A stretch of 64,000 bases of DNA from Candidatus Mycoplasma liparidae (GTDB taxonomy: Bacteria; Bacillota_I; Bacilli_A; Mycoplasmatales; Mycoplasmoidaceae), in contig RHHX01000002.1 in the NCBI GenBank assembly GCA_009884515.1, positions 124,001 to 188,000 of the forward strand, in the 5' to 3' direction. The notes under the pieces were generated by a model. It had not been told where the DNA came from. It saw nothing but the letters and a program-made list of their open reading frames with translations, and made no database searches. The translations under genes and the position numbers were made by a program. Below are positions 23,111 through 33,861 of this stretch, in pieces (position 1 is the first letter of the stretch; each line of letters starts with the position of its first letter).

Positions 23111-24457
23111 TTAAAAACAAAATTTAATTAAATTTAGAAAATATTTTTCAAAATTATTCTTTATATAATTTCAATCTTGATTATTATTATAATTTTTTAA
23201 ATTTCCTAATTGTATCAGAAAATTAACACGCTTAATAGAATTTAAAAGTTGATCAATACCAATAATTTTAAAATCTTCATCAAAGCCTAAATTCTTGTAT
23301 ATTTTTTGAGAAAAAATAATTATTTCTTCAATTAATTCAAATCAATCTGATTCATAAATAGTTTTTTTTATTTTTTGTAATATATCCTTACTATTTGAAA
23401 TATTTTTATTACATAAATATTCTATAAAAAATAATGCTATAAAATAAAATTTTAAAGATTTAGTATTTGAAGAAATAACATTAATATTTTCTTTTTTTTC
23501 AATATTATAAATTTCCGCTATTTTTAAAATAATTTTTTCTTGCTCCCTAAATGATTTTTCTTTTAATATTTTTAAAATATTTTGATAATCTGTAACTTCT
23601 AAAATATAATTTGAAAAATCATCAGAAAAAATATTTAATTTTTTTAAATCTTCAAATTCAGATAGTCCATACTTATTTAATAAATATGTTGTTTTATCTA
23701 CTTCATCTAAATCATGTACATAATCAATAATTTTTGATAAATAATTTTCATTAACATTATCATTTTTTGGTATTGGTAAATGATAATAATTCATAATAGA
23801 TTCATTAACATTTTTAAAATCTAACATATAGATAATTACAACATTTTTAATATTGAACAAATGTTTTAAAACTTCAAATAATTTTATAGTAAAGTTTGGA
23901 TTACATCTATCTAAATCATCAATAAAAATATAAACATCACCATAATCAATATTAATACCATCTTGAAGTGCTTTTTTTAAATCATTGAAACTTAAAATAT
24001 TACTAATTCCAGATTTTTCTTGACTTCATTTTGCTTTATCCTTAGTTTTTTTTCAAGTTGAATTAATTATTCTTAAAAAACTGTTTTGTTGGATCATTTC
24101 ATCTGATAAACTTGATAAAAAAGAAATCAGCACACCTCATATCTTTTTAATAACTTCATTCTCGTTTTTATTAAAAATACTTAGAATCATTTCAGCAGGG
24201 TTATCCAAATAATCATAGTCCCAAGCACTAATAGTAATGATCTTATTAAGATCAATACCTGTATCTGCATTATTTTTTATATATTCCTTTATTTGATTTA
24301 AAAATGTAGTTTTACCATCACCTCAACGACCATTTATAACCATATTATAAGAAAGCATTTCATTATTAAATTTATGTTTTTCATTCATTATTTTAATAAA
24401 TTTTTTAATCTCTGTTTCTCGACTTAATTCTTTAATTTTTGTTTCTTCTATATTCAT
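23111..24457 (-). CDS. KAP-family P-loop NTPase
   Basis: 448 residues. Walker A GRWGDGKTT at 43-51 and Walker B VYIFIDDLDRCNP with the KAP hallmark DDLDR. A long helical region follows. No clear transmembrane pair is seen between the Walker motifs, unlike animal KAP proteins, so it is probably cytoplasmic. Bacterial KAP ATPases are frequent in mobile and defence regions (PifA of plasmid F excludes phage T7). It differs from the KAP genes at 41777 and 62835, which have Walker A APWGSGKT. Confidence 0.8.
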
Positions 24458-24539
24458 TTTAAATCTTTCTATAATAACTATTTTAAATTAATTAATATAT
24501 TTTTATTAAAATAATAAATATTATGGAGGTTAAAATAAA

Positions 24540-24881
24540 ATGAGTGAAAAATTACTAATAGGACATTTTTATAAAATGCTTCATCCTCATAAAGATAATA
24601 TTAATAATAAAATTTTAAAACATCCTTTCCTATATTTTGGAAGCAATAAAGGAAGAGGCTTATTTATTCAATTTTCTTCAGTAAAATATGATGAAAATGA
24701 TGAAAATATTGGAAGTTTTTTTAGTAAAAATAATAATTTTGATTTAAATATTATTGATGGTGATATTGATGATGGTCTTCAATACCACTCACAAGCTAAT
24801 TTAAATTCTTTATATATGTTTAAATTAAAAGAATTAGAAATTGAAGAACAGCATTATATGAAAGAATTTTGAAAAGATTAA
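24540..24881 (+). CDS. Hypothetical acidic protein
   Basis: 113 residues; ATG 24540 after tggagg. Divergent from the KAP gene. The sequence is hydrophilic, with LIGHFYKMLHP, FLYFGSNKGRGLFIQFSS and an aspartate-rich middle (NIIDGDIDDGLQYHS). No membrane segment. Not recognised. Confidence 0.5.
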
Positions 24882-25084
24882 TTATTTTAGAATTTAAAGA
24901 TGATTGAGTAAACAAAATAATTAGAAAAAGAAATGGACTATAAAAAGATTAATATTATTGTCTATGTTATTATAAGAATAAAAACTCATTATTAGATTTT
25001 TCTAAATAAATTTTATTTTATTATCATCTTTATTAAAGATGATTTGAATCTTTTAGATTATTTTTCAACTCTAAGACTCTTTTG
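24882..25084. other. Intergenic, no gene seen
   Basis: Short scraps only; a weak hairpin (atcatctttattaaagatgat) near 25022-25042 could terminate either flanking gene. Confidence 0.35.
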
Positions 25085-25432
25085 TTAATATTTTTTAGAT
25101 TTTTTAACTTTTTTAATAAAGATAAAAGAAGATATAGGACCTAATATTGATAGATTCATTAATCCTCATTTTTTCTTTTGAAGATTAATTTCTTCATTTT
25201 TTCAATCTGTATTTATTATTTTAATAGCTAAATAAATATCAAAAATAATACCTGTTAGGATAAAAAATCCTAGTATTGTTCAATAAGTTATAAAACTAAT
25301 TAAAGACTCTGGATATTCAATTAAAATAAGACTTATCTTAACGATAGCTGATATAAAAATAGCAATCATAAAAATAAGTGAAACAATTGAAATATTTTTA
25401 ATTTTATTAAGATCTTTTTTAATTATGTCCAT
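25085..25432 (-). CDS. TDWKN-family membrane protein E
   Basis: 115 residues. Two long N-terminal hydrophobic spans, then NTDWKNEEINLQKKKWGLMN and LSILGPISSFIFIKKVKKSKK. It shows that the family is spread on both strands. It starts 24 bases after the stop of the minus-strand gene upstream, so the two are likely co-transcribed. Confidence 0.7.
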
Positions 25433-25456
25433 CCTTATTACCTTTATTTTAATGAA

Positions 25457-26116
25457 TTATTTATTTTCATTATAGACTTCTAAGAAAATTTGAGAAGTAG
25501 TTTTATATTTAGGATCATCTTTATCTCCCAATTCCTTAGATAGTTTTTTCTTTTCAATAATTTTATCTACTATTTCTTTTCTTTTTTCAGATTTAAGTTT
25601 TTGGAATCACTTTTCACCTTTATTAATTGGACCTAATTGATTTCAAGCATAAGCCTTTCCTCCATTATTATTTCCTTGGGAGTTCCTTACTATATTTTCC
25701 ATATTAGCATCTTTATTATTTGACAATTCTTTTATAATACAAATATCATAGCTTCATGTTGTTTTATTTTTGTCCATTTTAATTAGTGTTATAACACTTG
25801 TTGATTCTTCAGTATTATAAGTTTGATATTTTTTTATTTCTACAACTTTTTGAAAAGCTTCAAAAATTTCGTTTCTTATTTTTATTGGGTTCTTTGGATA
25901 ATATTCAGATTCAGAATTTTTTGTAAGTATCATTAAATAGTCAAGATTATATTCGCCATTACTATTTCTAATATTAAAATTATATTTATCAGATCCACTA
26001 CTTTTTATAATAAATTTATATTTTCCTTTTAATAATTCTCTAACTTCTTTTATTATTTGTATAAATTCATTTCTTGCTTCTTTTGTTTCTTCATTAGTTA
26101 ATACTTCAAAAATCAT
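25457..26116 (-). CDS. Hypothetical protein upstream of TDWKN gene E
   Basis: 219 residues, soluble and lysine-rich, with one TGA-Trp. A glycine-serine turn followed by strand-like text (IIKSSGSDKYNFNIR then LDYLMILTK) is faintly like minimal nucleotidyltransferases, but the required acidic pair is not convincing and I do not assign it. The C-terminus contains KAYAWNQLGPINKGEKWFQ. Operon partner of 25085-25432. Confidence 0.5.
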
Positions 26117-26149
26117 ATATTCCTTATTTTAAATTTTTATTATTATAAA

Positions 26150-26795
26150 ATTATAAACTATCGAAAAAAGAATATAGATTTATTTAAAAAATAAATAAAC
26201 ATTTAGAACAAAATAATGAATTACAAAATTTTATCTTCCAAAAGGAAAAAGAAAATTGTATTTTATATATTATTTAATTGATAATAAAATTAATATGGAT
26301 AGTAATGATTCCGATATTTATTCGGAAGATTATAGTTTCTTTATTAGAAATGAGATGTTTTATTTTTAAATGAACTAATTATATTGAAGACATTTGACAT
26401 CTGTTTATGTCATAGCCTTAAAAGTGAAGGTGATTGATTAAAAAAATACTTTGTGAAAAAACATTTCGTAATAAAGAAGAAGAAGATTTTAAAAAAATGA
26501 ATTTTATAATATTTATAATAATCTTGAAAAGATAAACAAATTTGAATCATTTGAAGAATATGAAATTTGTTTAGATAAAATATATTTCTAAGAAATTCAA
26601 TTTCTTAGACAGGTTTATTTTGCCTATGTATATATAAAAAAGAAAATAAAAATCAAACTAAAAATATATTAGATGCAAGACCAGAAAAAATGAGCATCTT
26701 TTGATGATCAATGAAAAAATACAATTCAAAAACTGAAGAAATATCTTCAAATAATAAAGAAGAATTAGAAAAATATAATAAGATATTATTTCATT
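26150..26795 (+). pseudogene. Decayed region, unidentified
   Basis: Coding-like plus-strand scraps, for example NDSDIYSEDYSFFIRN near 26305-26350, EGDWLKKYFVKKHF near 26425-26470, and MSIFWWSMKKYNSKTEEIS near 26690-26750, broken by stops and frame changes. A hairpin ctaagaaat...atttcttag lies at about 26588-26608. No family recognised. Confidence 0.35.
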
Positions 26796-27170
26796 TTACT
26801 TAATATTATTTTCTATTTCTAAGACTTCTTTTGTTTCTCATATTTTCTTTAATGTTTTTTCAGCTTTAATAACAAAGATAATAGAAGCTATTGCTCCTTG
26901 AAGAATAAATGTCATCCCTACTCATAGAAGTTTATCTTGATTGATTTCTGCATTTTTTCAATCAGTAGTTATAATTTTTAAAGCTAATTCAATATCATGA
27001 ACAAATAATATTATTAATCCAATTACAATAAGAATAAGACCAGCAGTATTAGTAGCAATAAATCCAATTAAAATAGCACCTATAATTTCAAAAATAAGAA
27101 TAATAGAAAGCATAATGTATGATGTGATTTTAATATTTTTTAATTGTTGTTTAATTGATTTAGTTTTCAT
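26796..27170 (-). CDS. TDWKN-family membrane protein F
   Basis: 124 residues with a hydrophobic first half (two spans), then TTDWKNAEINQDKLLWVGM and FILQGAIASIIFVIKAEK, the most diverged family signature (QGAIAS in place of GPISS). It lies just downstream of the riboflavin operon on the same strand. Confidence 0.65.
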
Positions 27171-27224
27171 TTGATTTCCTCTTTTTTATAATTAAACAAC
27201 AATTAAAAAATATTGAATGATATC

Positions 27225-27689
27225 TTATTCTTCAATATTTTTATATAAATTGACCATTTCAATTAAACTTAAAGCTGCATTAGAACCAACATTCTTTTTG
27301 ATTCCAGTTCGATCCATTGCTTGATTAACATCTTCACATGTTAATATTCCAAAGATAATTGGTAAAGGATGTTTTAAAGAAAGATCGTTAATTGCTTTTG
27401 AAACAACATTACAAATATGATCATAATGAGTTGTTTCTCCTCTAATAATACAACCTAGAGTAATAACTCCATCATAGTTTTTCTTTTCTAAGATTTTATT
27501 AACTGTTGCTGGTATTTCAAATGATCCTGGAACTCAATAAACATCAATATCATTTTCATTAATATTATGTCTTTTTAAACTATCAATTGCACCAGTTAAT
27601 AATTTAGTAGTAATAAGCTCATTAAATCTTGCAACAACAATTGCAACTTTAGCTTTTTTAATTACTAAATTCCCTTCATATGTTTTCAT
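27225..27689 (-). CDS. ribH: 6,7-dimethyl-8-ribityllumazine synthase
   Basis: 154 residues, the normal length. Family blocks: [34 protein letters not shown] and [15 protein letters not shown]. It condenses 3,4-dihydroxy-2-butanone 4-phosphate with the ribityl-pyrimidine. Its ATG overlaps the ribBA stop (TAATG), with AAGGAG inside the end of ribBA, giving strong translational coupling. Last gene of the operon. Confidence 0.95.
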
Positions 27690-28900
27690 TATTTTTTCTC
27701 CTTAATATTTAAAATGTGATTCATCTTAGTTTCTTTTGTTAATAAGTAATTTTTATTATATTCATTTATTTCAGTTATTAGCGGTAATGACTGATTTATT
27801 TTAATATCGTATTTTTTAAGTTCTGTTATTTTTGCTGGATTATTACTTAATAAATTAATTGATTTTACTTCTAAAAATTTAAGCATTTGAGCTGAAATAA
27901 AATACTCTCTTAAATCATCAGCAAAACCTAGTTTTTCATTAGCTTCAACAGTATCTAACCCTTTTTCTTGAAGTTCATAAGCTTTCAGTTTATTTAATAA
28001 ACCAATTCCTCTTCCTTCTTGTCGCATGTATAAAATAATGCCATTTTCATTTGTTTGAATTAATTCAAGCGTTTTTATTAATTGATTACCACAATCACAT
28101 TTTAAAGAATGAAAAATATCGCCAGTCAAACACTCTGAATGGATTCTTGTTAAAACTTTTTCAGCATTTTTAACGTCTCCTTTAACTATTGCTAAATGAT
28201 GTTCATTATTAAAAGTATTTTTAAAACCATAGTATTTAAATAAACCATATTTTGTTGGAATAATAGGAGCTGCTTCAAGGGTTATTAATGTTTCGTGTTT
28301 TTTACGATATTCTTCAATATCTTTAACACTAATGATTTTTAAATTATGTTTATCTTTAAATTTCATTAAATTATCAAGATTCATGATTTTGCCATCATCA
28401 TCAATAATTTCACAACAAACACCAACAGGTTTTAAATTAGCTATTTTCATTAAATCAACTGTAGCTTCGGTATGACCTTTTCTTGCTAATACACCATTTT
28501 TAACAGCTATTAAAGGAAAGATATGTCCGGGTTTTCTAAATTCAGTAACTAAGGTATTTTGTTCAGCTAATTTTCTAATCGTTAAAGCACGATCTTTTGC
28601 TGATATTCCTGTTGAGGTTAAATAATGATCAATTGAAACTGAAAAATTTGTTTGATGATTATCTGTGTTTATTCTAGTCATTGGTTCTAAATTAAATTTT
28701 TCAGCAATTGTTTCATCAATTGGAGTACAAATAAGACCTCTTCCATAAATTGACATGAAATTAATATTTTCATCAGTACAATTTAAACCAGCACAAATAA
28801 AATCGCCTTCATTTTCTCGATTTTTATCATCAATAACAATAATAATTTTATTATTCTTAAGATCAATAACAGCTTCTTCTACAGTATTAAATTGATTCAT
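27689..28900 (-). CDS. ribBA: Bifunctional DHBP synthase / GTP cyclohydrolase II
   Basis: 403 residues. The N-terminal RibB domain has [11 protein letters not shown] (about 24-34) and [10 protein letters not shown]. The C-terminal RibA domain has the zinc-binding [30 protein letters not shown] and FADDLREY. It supplies both precursors of riboflavin, from ribulose 5-phosphate and GTP. Second last gene of the operon, 12 bases after ribE. Confidence 0.95.
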   Translation of the reverse strand: MNQFNTVEEAVIDLKNNKIIIVIDDKNRENEGDFICAGLNCTDENINFMSIYGRGLICTPIDETIAEKFNLEPMTRINTDNHQTNFSVSIDHYLTSTGISAKDRALTIRKLAEQNTLVTEFRKPGHIFPLIAVKNGVLARKGHTEATVDLMKIANLKPVGVCCEIIDDDGKIMNLDNLMKFKDKHNLKIISVKDIEEYRKKHETLITLEAAPIIPTKYGLFKYYGFKNTFNNEHHLAIVKGDVKNAEKVLTRIHSECLTGDIFHSLKCDCGNQLIKTLELIQTNENGIILYMRQEGRGIGLLNKLKAYELQEKGLDTVEANEKLGFADDLREYFISAQMLKFLEVKSINLLSNNPAKITELKKYDIKINQSLPLITEINEYNKNYLLTKETKMNHILNIKEKK

Positions 28901-28912
28901 AAAACTCCTTTT

Positions 28913-29500
28913 TTATTTTTTAACTAATTTTTCTACATATTTAGCAATCATGTCAATTTCTAAATTAACAATGTCATTAACTTTAAGATACTGAAAATTA
29001 GTTTCTTCATATGTTTGTGGGATAATTGAAACATAGAAATGGTTGTTTTTAATATTACTAATAGTTAAACTAACACCATTAATAGCAATTGATCCTTGCT
29101 TAATAAGATAATTTAATATTTTCTTATTAGCAATAATTTCATATTCATAACTAATACCTATTTTTTTAATAGCACTTACTCGAGCTATATTATCAATATG
29201 TCCTGAAACAAGATGACCATGAAACCGATCAGTAAATTTCATGGCTCTTTCTAAATTAACATGTTTATTTAAATAAAAATTTTTAATATTTGTTAGTTCA
29301 ATTGTTTTATGCATTGCGTCAAAAAAGATATTTTTTTTGATTATTTTTTTAATCGTTAAACAAATGCCATCAACAGCAACACTATCACCAATTTTAAGAT
29401 CATCACTGATCTTATTAACTAATATTTCAATTTGCATTGAATTAATTTTCTTGGTTAATGATTTTATTATACCAACATCTTCAATTAAACCACTAAACAT
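28913..29500 (-). CDS. ribE: Riboflavin synthase alpha subunit
   Basis: 195 residues. Start chosen at MFSGLIEDVG (ATG 29500), the family's normal N-terminus, instead of ATG 29506. AAGGGAG lies nine bases upstream. Two lumazine-binding repeats, each with a GDSVAVDGICLT or GSIAINGVSLT block, and GHLVSGHID between. It catalyses dismutation of two lumazines to riboflavin. It overlaps the ribD stop. Confidence 0.95.
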   Translation of the reverse strand: MFSGLIEDVGIIKSLTKKINSMQIEILVNKISDDLKIGDSVAVDGICLTIKKIIKKNIFFDAMHKTIELTNIKNFYLNKHVNLERAMKFTDRFHGHLVSGHIDNIARVSAIKKIGISYEYEIIANKKILNYLIKQGSIAINGVSLTISNIKNNHFYVSIIPQTYEETNFQYLKVNDIVNLEIDMIAKYVEKLVKK

Positions 29501-30581
29501 TAACAATATCTCCCTTAATTAAAATGTCACTATTAATGTTTTCAACTTCAATGTTTTCAAGTTTAATAGCATCAGTTAAAAAATCAATTCCTTTTCCTAA
29601 AATAGGACTTATTCCAGTTCCTCCAAAGATTTTAGGAGCAATATAAACTTCAACCGCATTAACTAGTTTTTCTTCTAAAAAACTAGCATTTAATCTTCCA
29701 CCACCTTCAAGAAGAATAGAGTCTATTTTTCATTTTGCTAATTTTAAAATCATTTCAGGAAGATTGATTAAATTTGCTTTTAAATTAACAAATAAAGTTT
29801 CAACTTGATGGTTATTAATTAATTTTAATTTCTTTTCATCAACATTGTTAGTAACAATAATGGTTTTATAGAGGTAAGCTGTTTTCATAATTTGAGAATT
29901 TAAAGGGATTTTTAAATCTTTATCTAAAATTATTCTAATTGGTTGATTAGCATTATCAATATTAGCTATTAATAAGGGATCGTCTTTTAAAACCGTATTA
30001 ATGCCAACGATAATACTTGAAAACATCTTTCTAGTTTCATGAACTCTTAATCTTGATGCTTCATTACTAATTCATCTTGACTTACCAGTATTAGTAGTAA
30101 TCCTACCATCAATAGTCATGGCATATTTCATTAAAATAAAGGGTTTGTTTGTTTTTATATAATAAAAATAAATTTTATACAATTTATCAGTTTCCTCATT
30201 TAAAAAATTGGTTTCAACAATAATATTATTTTTTCTTAATATTTCAATACCTCTATTATTATTAAGAGGATTAGGATCAAAACTACCTATAATAACTTTT
30301 CCAATTTTATTTTTAATAATAACATCAATACATGGTGGTGTTTTACCAAAGTGATTACATGGTTCAAGCGTAAGATATAATTCAGTGCCAGTTAAATCAG
30401 TATTAGCATTATTAATAGCATCTATTTCAGCATGGTTATCGCCATATTGATGGTGATAACCTGTTGAGATTATTTGATTATCTTTAACTAGGACAGCACC
30501 AACTATCGGATTTGGGTTTGTATAACCAATTCCTTTTTTAGCGTTTAAAATTGCAAGTTCCATAAATTTGATATTTTTCAT
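29493..30581 (-). CDS. ribD: Bifunctional pyrimidine deaminase/reductase
   Basis: 362 residues. Cytidine-deaminase-like zinc site: HAE at 50-52 and EPCNHFGKTPPC at 73-84. The C-terminal reductase domain shows MKYAMTIDGRI, IVGINTVLKDDPLL and LLEGGGRLNASF. First gene of the operon; a TATAAT lies about 15-20 bases before the ATG, so the leader is very short and leaves no room for an FMN riboswitch. Confidence 0.95.
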
Positions 30582-30631
30582 AATTTTTATATTTCTATTA
30601 TAAATTTAAAAATTAAATATTTCTGATAATA

Positions 30632-31351
30632 TTATTCTTTAAAAAAATTAATTTTAGAAAAATCTAATTCAATTATTTTGTTAATTATTTTTTCTAGTTC
30701 TTCTTTGTTATTTTTAATTTCATCAAATTTTACAACTACTTCAGTTCATTGATTATCAAATGTTTTTCAATCTTTTTCTTGATATTTGATGTCCATTTTT
30801 TTAGGAAGAAAATATTTAATCAATTCTTGAATTTCTGAAATAGTTTTAATTTTATTTTCTTCTTCATCCTTGATTGATAAAAAAAACAAATCAATATGTG
30901 AAACTAAATTTCTCAAATTGATTATTTTATCTAAAAAAACTAAATATTCATCATAAGATTTTATTTTATTAATCTTTTTAACTTTTTCAAAGAGTTTATA
31001 AAAAGATTCATCTTTGAAATGTTCATTTGATTTGACTCCAAAAGTTTTTTTAGTCAAAATATTTTCTAAAGATGTTAATGTTTGTGAATTATTATCAATG
31101 TATTTAGCTGTTAAAAAATCTTCAATATAATTTGTTCATTTAAAAATAAAACGCCTCATTCTGATAAAAAATGTATAAACTTCTAAATAAATATTAGGAT
31201 CATTACTTGGCATTTTTATTTTGTTATCAACTAAATCATATATAAATGATAATTTAACAAATCCCTTTGAAAAATGAATATTCCGCAAACTATTACTTTC
31301 TTTTAAATGTCTTTTTATTTTATTTGTTAATTCTTTATTAAAATTTTCCAT
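30632..31351 (-). CDS. Abi-like protein with HEPN-type RNxxxH motif
   Basis: 239 residues. The N-terminal part has FIRMRRFIFKWTNYIEDFL, comparable to the start of Abi_2 (AbiD/AbiF) proteins. LRNLVSH, with arginine at 147 and histidine at 152, is a HEPN ribonuclease-type motif also found at the end of Abi_2 domains. Abi_2 proteins abort phage infection; the assignment rests on pattern only. It stands alone upstream of ribD on the same strand. Confidence 0.5.
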
Positions 31352-31527
31352 ATTTCTAATTATAAATTTAAAATATAAAAATAATTCAAAATTAAATTAT
31401 TAATTAATTGCTAAAAAAGGAATAAGTTTCAAAAGAATATTTTAAATAAAATTAAATCAATAAAAATAGTGATAATATTTTAATTACATATACAAATTTT
31501 TCAAGAGAAAAATAGAAGGAATAAAAT

Positions 31528-32799
31528 ATGAGTAAATTAAATGAAGTATTAGCAAGAAACACTGATAAAGCAGCTAAAGGTATTTGTGATTTTTCACAAA
31601 CAGTAGCTTTTAGTCACTATAATCATCTTTCAGCTCAATTACCACTAGACCCAGCAACAAATGAAATAGTGAGTGGTGGCATTAAAGAACAAGCAATTCA
31701 ATCATTCAAAAATTTAGAGGAAGTGATTAAAAGCGTTAACCATGTAATGGATGATGTTGTTAGAATTACTATCTTTACTAAATCTTTAAAAGATATGGAA
31801 GAAGTTGAAGCTGTTTATAAAGCAATCTTTACTTCTCATTTACCAACTTTAACTCAAGTTGTAGTTAAAGATATCCCAATGAAAGCTTTAGTTCAAGTTG
31901 AAGCAGTTATTACTTTTGGAGAAGGAACTATTCCTAATGCACCTCAAGCTGGTGATATTGTTAAAGTTATTACTAATACTAAAAATGCTCCAACATGTGA
32001 ATTATCTTCACATTCAATTGCTTTTAGTCATTACAATAATGTTTCAACTCAATTACCACTTGATCCCAAAACAGAAAAATTAGTTGGAACAAATGTTAAA
32101 GACCAATTAAAACAAGCTTTAACAAATGTTAAAAATATTTTATTAAACATTGATGTTCCATTTGATGACATTGTAAAAGTTAATATTTATACAAAAGATT
32201 TAAAATGTACAACTGAAATTTTAGAAACATATAAAACATTTTTTCCAGATTCAGCGATTGCTAGAGCAGTTGATTATTTACCAGCTTTATCAATTATTGA
32301 AGTTGTAGATTTACCTCAAGATGCTTTAGTTCAAGTTGAAACAATTATTTCTCATGGTGATGGAACTCCTCCTCAATTAGTTGAAGATCGTCATGGACTT
32401 ATTATTGAAGCTAATAACTGTAATAAAGTTCATAGATGTGGTTGTTTAACTCATTCAGTTGCTTTTAGTCATTACAATCATATTTCTTCTCAATTTCCAG
32501 TTGACCATGAAAATAAATTAGTTAGTGGTGGAATCAAAGAACAAACTACTAAAGTTTTAGAAAACATTAAAGAAATTTTAACTCATATTGAACATGATTT
32601 AGTTGATGTTGTTAAATTAAATATTTTCGTTAAAAATATTGCTGATGTTGATGCTGTTTCTGAAGTTTTAAAAACTTTCTTCCCAGCTTTAATTCCAGCA
32701 GGTAGAATTGTTGAAGTTGCTAACATTGCTCATGATGCATTAATTCAAATTGATGCTGTTGTTGGTAATGCTGAAGGAACTCCTCCAATTAAAAAATAA
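31528..32799 (+). CDS. Triple RidA domain protein, copy 2
   Basis: 423 residues, same three-domain plan as 21731-23014 and about 85-90% identical by eye, with a good agaaggaat ribosome site. Each Rid domain keeps AFSHYN and the GEGT/GDGT turn but lacks the catalytic arginine at its usual spacing before the ALVQVEA strand. Its next gene is the intact Doc/Fic-like gene. Two long intact copies imply a real function. Confidence 0.88.
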   Translation: MSKLNEVLARNTDKAAKGICDFSQTVAFSHYNHLSAQLPLDPATNEIVSGGIKEQAIQSFKNLEEVIKSVNHVMDDVVRITIFTKSLKDMEEVEAVYKAIFTSHLPTLTQVVVKDIPMKALVQVEAVITFGEGTIPNAPQAGDIVKVITNTKNAPTCELSSHSIAFSHYNNVSTQLPLDPKTEKLVGTNVKDQLKQALTNVKNILLNIDVPFDDIVKVNIYTKDLKCTTEILETYKTFFPDSAIARAVDYLPALSIIEVVDLPQDALVQVETIISHGDGTPPQLVEDRHGLIIEANNCNKVHRCGCLTHSVAFSHYNHISSQFPVDHENKLVSGGIKEQTTKVLENIKEILTHIEHDLVDVVKLNIFVKNIADVDAVSEVLKTFFPALIPAGRIVEVANIAHDALIQIDAVVGNAEGTPPIKK

Positions 32800-32823
32800 T
32801 TATTTAAATAAATTGTTAATAGT

Positions 32824-32852
32824 AAAAACTCATTTAATTAAATGAGTTTTTT
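32824..32852 (+). terminator. Terminator of RidA copy 2
   Basis: Stem aaaaactcattt with aaatgagttttt and a T run. Confidence 0.75.
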
Positions 32853-32993
32853 TTATTTATTATCTTGTTCGTCTATGAAACCTAGCTTTAGACAAAGTGA
32901 ATTTTTGATATAATATTTAGTAAACTTTAATAATTTTTGAATTATTTATTAATAATGAGTTTTAGAAATTTCTTATAAATTAAAGGGAGGAAT

Positions 32994-33599
32994 ATGCAAA
33001 TGAAAAAAATAATATATTATGTATTGAAAAACTCTTTAGATGATCCATATGAGTACTTTTTAAGAAAACATAAAAATTCTTTATTACATTTTGATAATAA
33101 AAATAATAAATATTATTTTACAAGTCTTTTTAAAACCAAAAATGAAGAGATTTCTGTTAAATTTCGTAACATTAACTTTGATGAAATATTATTAAAAAGT
33201 TTAATAGATATGATTAATTTTGCAATTACTGAAGCTAATAAAATTAATAAAAACGAACCTATTGAAAAAAAAGATACAACAGAAAAAGAAATTTCAGGAA
33301 TAATTGAAAGAGCACTACAAAGTTATGATTGTTATATTGATAAATCATATAAAACAATATTTGACTTTGTAGCCCATATATTTACTAATCTTTTGAAAAG
33401 TCACCCTTTTGCAAATGGTAATAAAAGATTTGCTCTTACTTATTTGATAATGTCACTTAGATATTTTGGATACCATTTAAAGTGAAGTAAAGGCGTTGAA
33501 ATGTATCTGAAAGTATATAAATCATTTTTAGAAATATGTGTGATAAATTTATCATCTATTAATGGATTTAAAACTCGAAAAGAATTTGAAACAGAATAA
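32994..33599 (+). CDS. Doc/Fic-family protein (likely toxin)
   Basis: 201 residues; ATG 32994 after the perfect site aaagggagg. HPFANGNKRFA at 137-145 is the Fic/Doc active-site loop. The lysine in GNKR is the Doc variant, seen in the phage P1 toxin that phosphorylates EF-Tu, whereas GNGR marks AMP-transferring Fic enzymes. YKTIFDFVAHIFTNLLKS before it matches the helix of Doc. No inhibitory (S/T)xxxE(G/N) helix is obvious inside the protein, so a separate antitoxin is expected; the small downstream gene is a candidate. Confidence 0.75.
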
Positions 33600-33704
33600 A
33601 CTAAAATTGTTGAATTTATTAAAAAAAATTCTGTTATTGCACTAGAATGAAGATAAAATAAAAAATAATTTAAAATATAAATATAGGAAAGATAGAAACA
33701 TTTT

Positions 33705-33839
33705 ATGAAAATACAAAAAATTCAATTAGATTTAGAAACTACAGAATTTAAAATTCCAAATCCTTTTGATAATGAAGATTTAACTTATAAAGATAAAGCA
33801 CTTTTAAGATTTGAAATGAAGCACTTAGCTAAAACTTAG
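33705..33839 (+). CDS. 44-residue protein downstream of Doc/Fic (antitoxin candidate)
   Basis: ATG 33705 with aggaaagat upstream. Sequence begins MKIQKIQLDLETTEFKIP and ends FEMKHLAKT. It is conserved as scraps beside the broken Fic copy at 20740-20860, so it belongs to the cassette. The N-terminal strand-rich part could be a fragment of a DNA-binding antitoxin, but the protein may also be truncated. Confidence 0.5.
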   Translation: MKIQKIQLDLETTEFKIPNPFDNEDLTYKDKALLRFEMKHLAKT

Positions 33840-33861
33840 CTAAACTCTAATGTGAAACAAT

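Noticed and set aside
25457..26116. Nucleotidyltransferase/CBASS-like synthase
   Set aside because: A Gly-Ser turn followed by LDYLMIL is suggestive, but the paired acidic residues and spacing are not convincing and no effector genes are adjacent.
26311..26331. 17-base match between spacer at about 53190 and this decayed region (tgattccgatatttatt)
   Set aside because: Only 17 of 30 bases match, in a very AT-rich genome where matches of this length are expected by chance; flanks do not match.
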